A stretch of DNA of 64,000 nucleotides from JAJFIE01 sp964344255 (GCA_964344255.1 CAYFMQ010000005.1:1-64000), one strand, 5' to 3'. Positions 45,434-53,765 are shown, counted from the stretch's first letter. Notes: generated from the sequence alone by a model not told the origin. Translations and numbers: made by a program.

Positions 45434-46495
45434 TCAGGCGGACGCGCCGGATACGTCGGTATAGGTATGGAACATGCGCCGGTACTGGCCCGGGGTCAGG
45501 CCGGTTGTGCGCTTGAATAGCCGCCTGAAGAATGTCGGGTTTTCATAACCGACCGCGTTGGATATGTCCTCGAATGAACTCTTTTCCGTTTCGAGCATCT
45601 GTTTGGCTTCTTCAATACGCAAATTCTGGATATAGCCGATCAGGGATGATCCGGTCGCTTTCTTGAACCGCCGTTTCAGGCTTCTTTCCGGAATGCCGGA
45701 TATGCCGACGGCGTCCGTTACGGCGTCGGCTTCCCGATAGTGTTCGGATAGCCAGTCTTCGCAGCGCCGGACTGCGGAATCAGCATGAGGTTGGTGACGC
45801 ACGAAACTGGCGTAAGGAAGTTGCCCTTCGTCGTGCAGTTTCAGGAGGTAAGCCTTGGCGATGTGCAGCGCGTCGCCAGGGCTGCAATGACGCGAGATGA
45901 TGTGAAGCGCCAGGTCGTGCCAGGAACTGGCGCCGCCTGCGGTAACGATCCGCCCCGACGGGTCGGCAAAGGCAAGGCTTGGTCCGGGCTGGAAATTTAC
46001 GTCCGGAAACTTTGTGCGGAACAGATTCTCGTAACCCCAGTGCGATGTTGCCTCGCGTCCTGAAAGAAGACCGGTTGCGGCAAGCATGACGGCCCCGGAG
46101 CAGGCCGAATAGATCGAACTGCCGCGCTGGTAACATCTGCGAACCCAGTCAATCAGGTCAGGGTATCGCCCCTTCATGTCGTCATCCGGATCGAGCCACA
46201 GTTCCGGCAGGATGATGATATCGGCCTCAGGGTCGTCTTTGATACTGAATTCCGGCGCCACAGGAATGGCGTTGCCGCAACTGAATTGTTCTTTCGTTGT
46301 GGAAACGATGCGGGGGCGGATCATCTGGCGGGGAGATTCGTTTCCGGAAAGCGTCTGCCACAGGTTGCCGGTGGCCGAGAGCACATCAACCATACCGTAG
46401 AGGGCCGATCCTGCCGTTTCAGGAACGGCGACGATCAGGGCTTCGATGGGGTTCTGAGATGCTTGGGACATATATGAATTCTCGTTTTGTGGCAT
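45434..46495 (-). CDS. GlxA-family transcriptional regulator (DJ-1/PfpI + AraC)
   Basis: 353 residues. The N-terminal amidase-like DJ-1/PfpI domain (IEALIVAVPETAGSALYGM, SACSGAVMLAATG) and the C-terminal AraC DNA-binding domain (GISGIPERSLKRRFKKATGS; NAVGYENPTFFRRLFKRTTG) are both clear. AAAGGA precedes the ATG at 46495 at good distance. It is divergent from the OsmC gene and is its obvious candidate regulator. Confidence 0.9.
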   Translation of the reverse strand: MPQNENSYMSQASQNPIEALIVAVPETAGSALYGMVDVLSATGNLWQTLSGNESPRQMIRPRIVSTTKEQFSCGNAIPVAPEFSIKDDPEADIIILPELWLDPDDDMKGRYPDLIDWVRRCYQRGSSIYSACSGAVMLAATGLLSGREATSHWGYENLFRTKFPDVNFQPGPSLAFADPSGRIVTAGGASSWHDLALHIISRHCSPGDALHIAKAYLLKLHDEGQLPYASFVRHQPHADSAVRRCEDWLSEHYREADAVTDAVGISGIPERSLKRRFKKATGSSLIGYIQNLRIEEAKQMLETEKSSFEDISNAVGYENPTFFRRLFKRTTGLTPGQYRRMFHTYTDVSGASA

Positions 46496-46505
46496 AAACA
46501 GTCCT

Positions 46506-46518
46506 TTTTTGTCAAAAA
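46506..46518. promoter_or_regulatory. Palindrome in the GlxA/OsmC intergenic region
   Basis: TTTTTG-T-CAAAAA lies 11 bp upstream of the regulator start. It may be an autoregulatory site; the homopolymer content makes chance possible. Confidence 0.3.
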
Positions 46519-46577
46519 TCGATCTTATGAAAATGAAAGTCCAGCATTAAATTCCTCCTCGTCCGCCATCCAGGCTG

Positions 46578-46589
46578 TTCCGGCCGGAA
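46578..46589. promoter_or_regulatory. 12-bp GC-rich palindrome before the OsmC gene
   Basis: TTCCGGCCGGAA, a perfect palindrome in the 134-bp divergent gap, 40 bp before the OsmC start. A plausible operator. Confidence 0.35.
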
Positions 46590-46629
46590 ATGGCGCGAAC
46601 GAATTTTTTCGAGATATAGGAGAAGACTA

Positions 46630-47214
46630 ATGACGACGAACGCAGCAACAGCTGAAAAAATTGACGTGAGAAACGGCCTGGATCTGGGCCAGATGTTTGC
46701 CACCCTTGATGCGATCAAGGCCGATACGGGCCTGGCCAGATTCCAGTTCCGGGCAAAGAACAACTGGATCGACGGCGGCGCCAACAAATCGACCATTCGC
46801 GATTTTTACGGCGCCGGCCGTGAAGACGATTCCCGCGAAACCGATTTTGAATTCACCAATGGCGAGCCGCCGGTTCTTCTCGGCAACAACGAAGGCGCCA
46901 ATCCGGTCGAATTCCTGCTGCATGCCCTGGCCGGTTGTGTAACCACGACATTCATCCTGCATGCTACGGCACGTGGCATCACGATCGAGGAGCTTTCGAC
47001 CGAGCTTAAAGGAGACCTGGATTTACGAGGCCTGCTGGGCATGGACGAAAATGTTTCTCCCGGATACGAGAGCATTAACATCCGCATGAGCGTGAAAGCG
47101 GATTGCTCGCAGGAGGAACTCGAAGACCTGTTGGCCTTCTCAAAAGCCCACTCCCCGGTTTGCACGACCGTATGCCGACCGGTTCCGGTCAACATCGAAT
47201 GCGTTGCCGGCTAA
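46630..47214 (+). CDS. OsmC-family protein
   Basis: 194 residues. The C-terminal half has the OsmC pattern: NPVEFLLHALAGCVTTTFIL (first redox Cys) and SPVCTTVCRPVPV (second Cys), with TSTIRD-like N-terminal segments. OsmC enzymes reduce organic hydroperoxides; longer members like this may act on other thiol substrates. AGGAG is ideally placed before the ATG. It is probably controlled by the divergent GlxA-type regulator. Confidence 0.9.
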   Translation: MTTNAATAEKIDVRNGLDLGQMFATLDAIKADTGLARFQFRAKNNWIDGGANKSTIRDFYGAGREDDSRETDFEFTNGEPPVLLGNNEGANPVEFLLHALAGCVTTTFILHATARGITIEELSTELKGDLDLRGLLGMDENVSPGYESINIRMSVKADCSQEELEDLLAFSKAHSPVCTTVCRPVPVNIECVAG

Positions 47215-47245
47215 TTCAAGGCTACGCACATCCTGTACCGATCCA

Positions 47246-47283
47246 TTGCTTCCTGTCGCCTGCTTGCAGGCGACAGGAAGCAA
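47246..47283. other. 18-bp perfect hairpin with a 2-nt loop
   Basis: TTGCTTCCTGTCGCCTGC (47246-47263) is exactly complementary to 47266-47283. Neither strand is followed by a T-run, so it is not a standard terminator. It sits between OsmC and a small ORF whose ribosome site begins just past it. Confidence 0.85.
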
Positions 47284-47296
47284 CAGGAGAAAATCA

Positions 47297-47470
47297 ATGG
47301 GTATGATTTCCACCAAGACCATACGGGCTGTCCTGGTCCTGTTGTCGCCTGTTACGCCTGAAATCAGGTTGGATGCGACGGAAGACAAGGTGGTCGCCGA
47401 TAGCCATGAAGTCGATGCCTGGATACGGCAGACGCAAACTGCAAACGGTTTCACGGATGCGCCGCTTTAA
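47297..47470 (+). CDS. Small hypothetical protein (57 aa)
   Basis: MGMISTKTIRAVLVLLSPVT at the N-terminus and an acidic, polar rest ending NGFTDAPL. CAGGAGAAA lies 5-8 nt upstream of the ATG. No family recognised and composition gives no strong coding proof, so it may be non-coding. It is convergent with the FadR-type regulator. Confidence 0.45.
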   Translation: MGMISTKTIRAVLVLLSPVTPEIRLDATEDKVVADSHEVDAWIRQTQTANGFTDAPL

Positions 47471-47476
47471 AAGTGT

Positions 47477-48229
47477 TTAGGATGGACTCGTTCCATCCTT
47501 CTCGCTTTGCCAAGCCTGTGCCTGAGCGAAGCGTTCGCGCAGGTAGGCCATCTGTTCGTTGACGGCCTTTTCCGCCTTGTCCGGGTCGCGCGAGTCGATG
47601 GCGCGCAGGATCTTTTCGTGCTGGCGGATGATCTTGTCGCGCTTGCGAAAACGGAAGATCACCAGGTTCTCCACCGGCTGCAGGGCCTCGATCACGGTGA
47701 ACATCTGGAACTGCAGGACGGGGTTTTTCGTGGCGTCGACAAGGGCGCGGTGAAAGCGCACGTCAGAGGCGCAGAAATCCTCATCGCTTAAGTTCTCGTC
47801 CTTTTGCAGCTCGATTTCCACCGCCATGCGGTCGAGTTCGTCATCCGTGCGGCGTTCCGCCGCCAGCCGGGCACAGACCAGTTCCAGTTCGTGCCGGGTT
47901 TCGGCGATGTCTGGCAATTCGAATTCGCCCATGCCGACCATCAGCGAGACCGCCGACTTCAGGTCGTCGATCATGTCATCCTGGCTGGGGCTGTTGACGA
48001 ACGTGCCACCCGAGGGGCCGCGGCGTGAGCGGATCAGGCTTTTCGCCGCCAGCCGTTTCAGGGCCTCGCGGATCGTCGGGCGCGAGACGTTGAACTGGCG
48101 CGCCAGTTCCTCTTCCGTGGGCAGCTTGTCGTTGGCTTTCAGGGTTCCGTTGGTGATGGATTCCTGAATCCGCTCGGCAATCTGCACGGCGATACTCTGC
48201 GTCACGATGGGTTCGTATTGTGTCGTCAT
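47477..48229 (-). CDS. FadR-family (GntR, FCD domain) regulator
   Basis: 250 residues. The N-terminal winged helix has IAERIQESITNGTLKANDKL, PTEEELARQFNVSRPTIREAL and RGPSGGTFV. The C-terminal FCD domain carries RHELELVCARLAA and three potential metal/ligand His/Asp positions (DVRFHRALVDAT, HEKILRAI). It is divergent from ccr2 with a 17-bp palindrome in between (48265-48281), so control of ccr2 by an acyl-CoA or organic acid is the natural reading. Confidence 0.9.
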   Translation of the reverse strand: MTTQYEPIVTQSIAVQIAERIQESITNGTLKANDKLPTEEELARQFNVSRPTIREALKRLAAKSLIRSRRGPSGGTFVNSPSQDDMIDDLKSAVSLMVGMGEFELPDIAETRHELELVCARLAAERRTDDELDRMAVEIELQKDENLSDEDFCASDVRFHRALVDATKNPVLQFQMFTVIEALQPVENLVIFRFRKRDKIIRQHEKILRAIDSRDPDKAEKAVNEQMAYLRERFAQAQAWQSEKDGTSPS

Positions 48230-48264
48230 CGTCCTTACATATCACATTTTCTGAATAATTCATC

Positions 48265-48281
48265 TATTTGTTTGACAAATA
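48265..48281. promoter_or_regulatory. 17-bp palindrome, likely FadR-type operator
   Basis: TATTTGT-TTG-ACAAATA, perfect 7-bp arms, in the 125-bp gap between the FadR gene and ccr2. TTGACA (48272-48277) inside it could be a -35 for ccr2, in which case binding would repress. GntR/FCD sites often have such short-spaced TNGT/ACNA arms. Confidence 0.6.
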
Positions 48282-48354
48282 TCGAAAATAGGTAAAAAAC
48301 CGCATCAACGAACACAATAACCCTTTTAATCCCGTTTATTTGGTGAGGTCTATC

Positions 48355-49602
48355 ATGAGTGACAATGCCCCAGAAATCTGCGCCCTCGGCGAAATGCCCG
48401 AACTGGGCGTCGTGCCGGAAAAGATGCACGCCTTCCTGGTGCGCCAGGACCGCTTCGGCGAACCCAAGGACGCCTGGCAGCGTGAAATCATCAACACCCC
48501 GGAGATCGGCCCCAAGGACGTGCTGGTCTACGTCATGGCGACGGGCATCAACTACAACAACGTCTGGGCGGCCCGCGGCATCCCCGTCGATGTGATCAAG
48601 GATCGCCAGAAGAAGGGTGAGCCGGAAGATTTCCATGCCGGCGGCTCAGACTGCTCCGGCATCGTGTGGGCTGTCGGCTCCGAAGTCACCAACACCAAGA
48701 TCGGCGACGAGGTTGTTGTGCATTCCGGTTGGTGGGAACCCGATGATCCCTGGGTGTTGTCCGGTAAGGATCCCATGCTGGCGCCGTCCACGCGCATCTG
48801 GGGCTACCAGACCAACTACGGCAGCTACTGCCAGTTCGCCAAGGCCCAGTCGCACCAGATTCAGAAAAAGCCCAAGCACCTGAACTGGGAAGAATCGGCG
48901 TGCTACATGCTGTGCGCTTCCACGGCCTACCGCATGCTCATGGGCTGGAATCCCAACATCGTTGAAGAAGGCGATGTCGTGCTGGTCTGGGGCGCCGCCG
49001 GCGGCCTGGGCTCCATGGCGCTGCAGATCACGGCGGCCCAAGGTGGCAAGCCCATCGCCGTGATCTCGGATGAAGACAAGCGCCAGTTCTGTCTCGATCA
49101 TGGCGCTGTCGGCGTGATCAACCGCAACGACTTCAGCCACTGGGGCGTCATGCCCGACACCAACAGCCCGGAATGGGGCGAATGGATGCAGGGCGCACGC
49201 GCCTTCGGCAAGGCCATCTGGGACGCCGTCGGCGAACGCAAGAACCCGAAAATCGTCTTCGAGCATCCGGGCGAAGCGACGCTGCCGACCTCCGGCTTCG
49301 TCTGCGATACGGGCGGCATGGTCGTGATCTGCGCCGGGACCACCGGCTACAACATCACCATGGACCTGCGCTATCACTGGATGATGCAGAAGCGTCTGCA
49401 GGGCAGCCATCTCGCCAATGACGACCAGGCAGCCGCGGTCAACGAACTGGTCATCGCCGGTAAGGTCGATCCCTGCCTGTCAGGCACCTACAGTTTCGAT
49501 GAAATCGGCCACGCGCACCAGTTGATGCACGAGAACAAGCACCCTTACGGCAACATGGCGTGCCTGGTGAATGCGACGGAGAAGGGCCAAGGCGCTTCCT
49601 GA
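48355..49602 (+). CDS. Crotonyl-CoA carboxylase/reductase paralog
   Basis: 415 residues, about half identical by eye to the ccr at the left edge, sharing GINYNNVWAARG, PKHLNWEESACYML, WGAAGGLGSMALQ, VINRNDFSHWG and FEHPGEATLPTSGF. It has a shorter N-terminus and a longer loop after the first strand region. GAGG is 7 nt before ATG 48355. Controlled separately by the adjacent FadR-type protein. A reductive carboxylase of a different enoyl-CoA is possible; the exact substrate cannot be read. Confidence 0.88.
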   Translation: MSDNAPEICALGEMPELGVVPEKMHAFLVRQDRFGEPKDAWQREIINTPEIGPKDVLVYVMATGINYNNVWAARGIPVDVIKDRQKKGEPEDFHAGGSDCSGIVWAVGSEVTNTKIGDEVVVHSGWWEPDDPWVLSGKDPMLAPSTRIWGYQTNYGSYCQFAKAQSHQIQKKPKHLNWEESACYMLCASTAYRMLMGWNPNIVEEGDVVLVWGAAGGLGSMALQITAAQGGKPIAVISDEDKRQFCLDHGAVGVINRNDFSHWGVMPDTNSPEWGEWMQGARAFGKAIWDAVGERKNPKIVFEHPGEATLPTSGFVCDTGGMVVICAGTTGYNITMDLRYHWMMQKRLQGSHLANDDQAAAVNELVIAGKVDPCLSGTYSFDEIGHAHQLMHENKHPYGNMACLVNATEKGQGAS

Positions 49603-49629
49603 CCCTTCCGGTATTAGCACACAGATCGG

Positions 49630-49665
49630 AAACCCCGGGTGTTAAGACATCCGGGGTTTCTCTTT
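49630..49665 (+). terminator. Rho-independent terminator after ccr2
   Basis: AAACCCCGG pairs with CCGGGGTTT over a 12-nt loop and is followed by CTCTTT. It lies between ccr2 and the convergent cyclotransferase gene. Confidence 0.85.
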
Positions 49666-49666
49666 A

Positions 49667-50218
49667 TCAGCGTGCTTTCAGGGCGGCGGCCAGCAGGTGT
49701 TCCAGATGGGAATCGTGGATGCCGATCTCGCGCAGGTGCTCAGCTGTGTTCTCCAGGTATTCCAGGCACGGCCCTGCCGTACCGTGGCCCTGGTGGATCA
49801 GCCGGACGGCGTCTTCCGTTTCCAGCTTGCCCGCGTACTGGAAGTGGTTCCGGTCCGCGACAAAGGCCAGCGAACGCGTGCGCTCCGGGCCGATTTCGGT
49901 TGCCACCATGCGGGGGATGTAGACCTTGTTGATCATTTCCCGGGAATACAGATAGGCGACGACGTCGTCTACATCGCGGGCGGCGACTTTCAGGGCACGG
50001 CCCTTGCAGCACCCGCCCCGGTCGAGCCCGAAGACGAGGCCCGGGCGTTCCGGGGTGCCCCGGTACTGATGGGAAAAGAGGCAAAGCCGACGCGAGTAGC
50101 CGCGCAGCAGGGCGTCCTTGACCTCGGTATGGGGGAAATCCGGTTTCCACATCAGCGAGGCGTAGGCGAATACCCAGAGGTCCTTGCCGTCAGCGCTGGT
50201 TGGAATGGCAGGTGTCAT
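49667..50218 (-). CDS. ChaC-like gamma-glutamylcyclotransferase
   Basis: 183 residues. VFAYASLMWKPDF is the ChaC substrate loop (usually YGSL; here the Gly is Ala), and VVAYLYSREMINKVYIPR carries the conserved catalytic Glu region. It should cleave gamma-glutamyl peptides such as glutathione to 5-oxoproline. It is convergent with ccr2 and 15 bp before the transporter gene's end. Confidence 0.85.
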   Translation of the reverse strand: MTPAIPTSADGKDLWVFAYASLMWKPDFPHTEVKDALLRGYSRRLCLFSHQYRGTPERPGLVFGLDRGGCCKGRALKVAARDVDDVVAYLYSREMINKVYIPRMVATEIGPERTRSLAFVADRNHFQYAGKLETEDAVRLIHQGHGTAGPCLEYLENTAEHLREIGIHDSHLEHLLAAALKAR

Positions 50219-50233
50219 GGCCGTATTTTGCGT

Positions 50234-51157
50234 CTATCCCTGCCGCGTCGCAAGGGCAACGCCGATTGCGGTAATGCCCATGCCGATGATCGCCAGAGCG
50301 CCCAGGGTCTCGTCAAACAGGAAAAAGGCCATGATCGCGGTGCAGGGCGGTATCAGGTAAAACAGGCTGGAGACCTGTGACGCCGCCCCTCGGCGGATCA
50401 GGGCGTATAGCAGCGTAAAGGTTCCAATAGACATGACGCAGACCAGCCATGTCATGGCGATGATAAACTCGGTCGCCCAGACCAGTTCGCGGGTTTCAAG
50501 ACTGAAGGCGAGCAGCCCCATGACGCTCGCAGCAGCCGTCAACTGAATGGCCTGGTGGCCGCGCAGGGATTCACCGGCGCAGAATTTTTTCTGATAGAGC
50601 GTGCCGGCTGAAATGCCCAACATGGAGATAAAGCAGGCAATGAATCCGGCGCCATCTCCCGACATAATGTCGATGTTGAAATCAAGTTTCTGCCCAATGA
50701 CCAGGGCGACACCGGCAAATCCGAGGATCAGGCCGGTCCATTGCCGCATGGAAACCTTCTCGCCCAGAAACGGACCGGCAGCCAGGCCTGTGACAAGAGG
50801 CTGTAACGAGACGATAAGCGCCGAAATTCCAGCCGGCAGGCCGTTGTCGATGGCCCAGAAGACGCCGCCCAAATAAGTGCCATGGACCAGGATACCAACC
50901 ACGGCGGCGTGAAAAATTCGTATCGGCGTATTTGGCCAGCTAACCCTGAAGATCAGGCAGATGGCGACCATCAACAGGGCGGCCAGCGCAAACCGGACGC
51001 CCAGGAACGTAAACGGTTCGGAATAGGGCGCCCCCAGCTTTGATCCGAGAAAACCCGTGCTGAACAACAAGACAAACACCGCAGGCAACGGGTCTCGCCA
51101 AAATGGATCATTGGCATCGCCCTTGTCTTCAGCAGGCTTGTCGTCGGGTGTGGGCAT
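50234..51157 (-). CDS. DMT-superfamily (EamA) transporter
   Basis: 307 residues with about ten membrane segments in two EamA halves (FALAALLMVAICLIF, MRQWTGLILGFAGVALVIG; LFYLIPPCTAIMAFFLFDET, LGALAIIGMGITAIGVALA). Drug/metabolite type; substrate unknown. TCAGGAAA precedes the ATG. Confidence 0.85.
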   Translation of the reverse strand: MPTPDDKPAEDKGDANDPFWRDPLPAVFVLLFSTGFLGSKLGAPYSEPFTFLGVRFALAALLMVAICLIFRVSWPNTPIRIFHAAVVGILVHGTYLGGVFWAIDNGLPAGISALIVSLQPLVTGLAAGPFLGEKVSMRQWTGLILGFAGVALVIGQKLDFNIDIMSGDGAGFIACFISMLGISAGTLYQKKFCAGESLRGHQAIQLTAAASVMGLLAFSLETRELVWATEFIIAMTWLVCVMSIGTFTLLYALIRRGAASQVSSLFYLIPPCTAIMAFFLFDETLGALAIIGMGITAIGVALATRQG

Positions 51158-51282
51158 AAAATGGATTTCCTGAAAGCAGATACATCGACCCCCCGTGTAT
51201 AGGCCTGAGGCCAGGACTGCAATGACCTATTCTGCTTAATCAGGGTTGACGCGCCATCAAATGGGTGGTCGCCTTGACGGGC

Positions 51283-52392
51283 ATGACTGATCCTTCGCCA
51301 CAAACAACCAGCCTTTCCACCAGGGCTCGCAAGCTTTGGCTTATAGCCGGCTTAAGTCTGTTGGCGATTGTGGTGATCTATTCCATTTACTGGTGGGTTG
51401 TTTCGAAACGCGCGCTCGATGCCCTCGACCTATGGGTTCAGAAGCAGCAATTGGCCGGGTATGCGGTCCAGTGGGACGGGTTGCGCGTTTCGGGCTATCC
51501 GTTCCGGCTGGTGGCGGTTATGGAACAGCCAGGGGTCGTAAAGGTCCCGGATGGCGCGGTGAATGAGCAACTGGCATGGTCATGGAGCGTTGATGCCCTG
51601 ACCCTGTCGGGCCACCCGTGGCAGTGGCGGAAACTGCGGATAGAAGCGCCGGGGCGCCATCGGGTCGAATTTTCTGAAAACCTCAACGAACCGGCCCGGA
51701 CGGTTTTCCTGGATGCTGGCGCAATGGTGATCGATGCAGCCTTCATCAGGGGTGGTCATATTAAAGAGATAAAGATGGCGGGCAGCGATCTGGTTTTGGA
51801 AGAAAACCAGCGCATGGTTTCCCAACTAGGAAAACTGTCGGGTGAACTGAGCCGGATTGTTCCTGCCGGCGCCGAGGCCGATGAAAGGACAAAATCCGCC
51901 GCCGCAACCATCGATCTTCGTAACCTCGACATTCCGGTGATCGATGAAGCGCTGGCCCGCGTGGTGGGTACGGTTGTCCGGCAGGCGGCGCTGAAATTGG
52001 AAATCTACGGACTCCTGCCGGTTGACCTGACACCGGGCTCCCTGTCCCGCTGGCGCGATCAGGGCGGCGTTGCGGAAGTCCGAAAGGCGCTCGTCGATTA
52101 CGGTCCCCTGAGCATGGATGCAGATGGTACCCTGGCGTTGGGCAAGGATCTGCAACCCGTCGGCTCGTTCGTGGCCCGTTTGCAGGGGTATTCCCAGGCA
52201 ATCGATATGCTTGAGGGAACCGGCCTGATCGGTGGCGGAGACGCTCTGGCGGCCAAGCTCGTGCTCGGCGCCATGGCGGAAACGGATTCCGTGACGGGTA
52301 TCAGCCATCTTTCCGTTCCCATCACCATTCAGGACGGAACCGTATATGCGGGGCCGTTGGCGTTGACCAGAATGCCCCCGGTCGAGTGGTAG
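51283..52392 (+). CDS. DUF2125 protein
   Basis: 369 residues. N-terminal membrane anchor (LWLIAGLSLLAIVVIYSIYW) and a DUF2125 body (GLRVSGYPFRLVAVMEQPGV, LTLSGHPWQWRK) with periplasmic orientation. Members are common in Rhodospirillales and Rhizobiales with unknown function, perhaps in envelope lipid handling. Start ATG 51283 chosen over GTG 51265. Confidence 0.83.
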   Translation: MTDPSPQTTSLSTRARKLWLIAGLSLLAIVVIYSIYWWVVSKRALDALDLWVQKQQLAGYAVQWDGLRVSGYPFRLVAVMEQPGVVKVPDGAVNEQLAWSWSVDALTLSGHPWQWRKLRIEAPGRHRVEFSENLNEPARTVFLDAGAMVIDAAFIRGGHIKEIKMAGSDLVLEENQRMVSQLGKLSGELSRIVPAGAEADERTKSAAATIDLRNLDIPVIDEALARVVGTVVRQAALKLEIYGLLPVDLTPGSLSRWRDQGGVAEVRKALVDYGPLSMDADGTLALGKDLQPVGSFVARLQGYSQAIDMLEGTGLIGGGDALAAKLVLGAMAETDSVTGISHLSVPITIQDGTVYAGPLALTRMPPVEW

Positions 52393-52428
52393 CTAACGTA
52401 AAAAACCGTTTCCTGCTATAATCCGCGG

Positions 52429-53106
52429 ATGAGACACAGCTTCCGTTGCCTGTCGGGTGACAGGATTTTTTGTACCCTGCGAAGGCATGCCCGTTTGCTG
52501 GCGTTCGTGGTTGTCTGTGCTACCTTCCTGCCATTGCAGGCCTTGGCAGATGAAGCGAAGCCAGCTGGCCCCTATCTGGTTGGGCGATTACTGATAGCTG
52601 CCGACGGGTTGCAGGACCCCCGGTTCCAGCAATCCGTAATCCTGATCCTGGAACATGACCGCTCGGGCGCATTCGGTGTAATCCTCAACCACTTGATCGG
52701 CGAAGGGCCCTTGGGAAGCCTGATCGAGGGATTTGGCCTGAATCCGGACCGGGTCGATGAGGCCGAGATGTCCAGGGCTGTCAGGTTGCACAGTGGCGGG
52801 CCGGTGGAACCCGATACTGCAACCATCGTCCATTCCACGGATTACAAGGCCGCTTCGAGCATCGATGTAGGGGGCGGTCTTGCCTGGACGTTGGACTCCT
52901 CCGTGCTCGATGCCGCCGCAGCCGGTCGTGGGCCTGAAAAAATGCTGGTGTTTATCGGCTATGCGGGTTGGGCCCCCGGGCAGCTTGAAAGAGAATTCGG
53001 CCGGGATGACTGGCTGGACGCCTCGGCCGGGTCGGAGTTCGTCTTTGATACGCCGGCGGCCGATATGTACGATGCGGTGCAGGACAGCGCCGGGCTGTCG
53101 CTGTAG
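52429..53106 (+). CDS. YqgE/AlgH-like protein with a signal peptide
   Basis: 225 residues. Residues 45 onward read as YqgE/AlgH (YLVGRLLIAADGLQDPRFQQ, SVILILEHDRSGAFGVILN, GGPVEPDTATIVHS, IGYAGWAPGQLEREF). The first 41 form an export signal: basic RRHAR, then LLAFVVVCATFLPLQ, ALADEA. Ordinary YqgE is cytoplasmic with no such leader. I see no transcriptional regulator function; role unknown. Confidence 0.85.
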   Translation: MRHSFRCLSGDRIFCTLRRHARLLAFVVVCATFLPLQALADEAKPAGPYLVGRLLIAADGLQDPRFQQSVILILEHDRSGAFGVILNHLIGEGPLGSLIEGFGLNPDRVDEAEMSRAVRLHSGGPVEPDTATIVHSTDYKAASSIDVGGGLAWTLDSSVLDAAAAGRGPEKMLVFIGYAGWAPGQLEREFGRDDWLDASAGSEFVFDTPAADMYDAVQDSAGLSL

Positions 53107-53146
53107 AAATCCCAATACCCTCTCAGAGATCCTCTTTTAGGCCCAC

Positions 53147-53160
53147 TTGACCCACGTCAT
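53147..53160. promoter_or_regulatory. FNR/FixK-like box before the universal stress gene
   Basis: TTGACCCACGTCAT fits the TTGA-N6-TCAA pattern with one mismatch. It lies 62 bp before the usp start, a suitable place for activation under low oxygen. Confidence 0.45.
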
Positions 53161-53222
53161 GGCGCAAAAATCGCTGGGTTTTAGAATCAATGCCCAGAAA
53201 GCGAATGAAAGGAGGTTGTGTC

Positions 53223-53747
53223 ATGTTTAGCAAAATTTCCGTAGCAACTGATGGCTCGCCTTTGGCTGACAAAGCGGTTCAAGTGGCTTCCGAATTGGCG
53301 TCCAAGTGCGATGCGGACCTGACGGTTTATCATGTTCTGATGCACGGTGAAGCCCCTGAAGCCTTGCGCCAAATGGCCCAGGTCGAACATCTCGTTGAAA
53401 ACAGGCCCCCTCAACAGGTAGCCGTCGGGGATATTCCCTCGCAGATGATGAGGGCCAGCGCCGAAGCAGACCTTCAGGCGATTGATGACCAAATCCTCAT
53501 GGTCATGGGTGAGAAGATCGTTGAGCGGGCGAAACGCTTAGCTCAAGACATGGGCGTTAAATCCGTCAAGGGTGAAGTCCTTGGTGGGGATAATGCCGAT
53601 GCGATCGTGTCTGCGGTTCAAAAGGATGGCTCGGACCTTGTTGTCCTCGGCACCAAGGGGCATGGCGCCATCGAAGGCGCGCTCATGGGCAGCGTATCTC
53701 AGAAAGTCACCCGAGATGCAGATTGCGCCTGCATGATCGTGAAGTAA
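53223..53747 (+). CDS. Universal stress protein (UspA family)
   Basis: 174 residues. ISVATDGSPLADKAVQVA at the start and the ATP-binding GTKGHGAIEGALMGSVSQ (G-2x-G-9x-GS) near the end define an ATP-binding Usp. AAAGGAGG is a textbook site before ATG 53223; the in-frame ATG at 53190 is less likely. An FNR/FixK-like box lies upstream, as often seen for usp genes. Confidence 0.92.
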   Translation: MFSKISVATDGSPLADKAVQVASELASKCDADLTVYHVLMHGEAPEALRQMAQVEHLVENRPPQQVAVGDIPSQMMRASAEADLQAIDDQILMVMGEKIVERAKRLAQDMGVKSVKGEVLGGDNADAIVSAVQKDGSDLVVLGTKGHGAIEGALMGSVSQKVTRDADCACMIVK

Positions 53748-53765
53748 GGCCGGGAACGGGATTAA

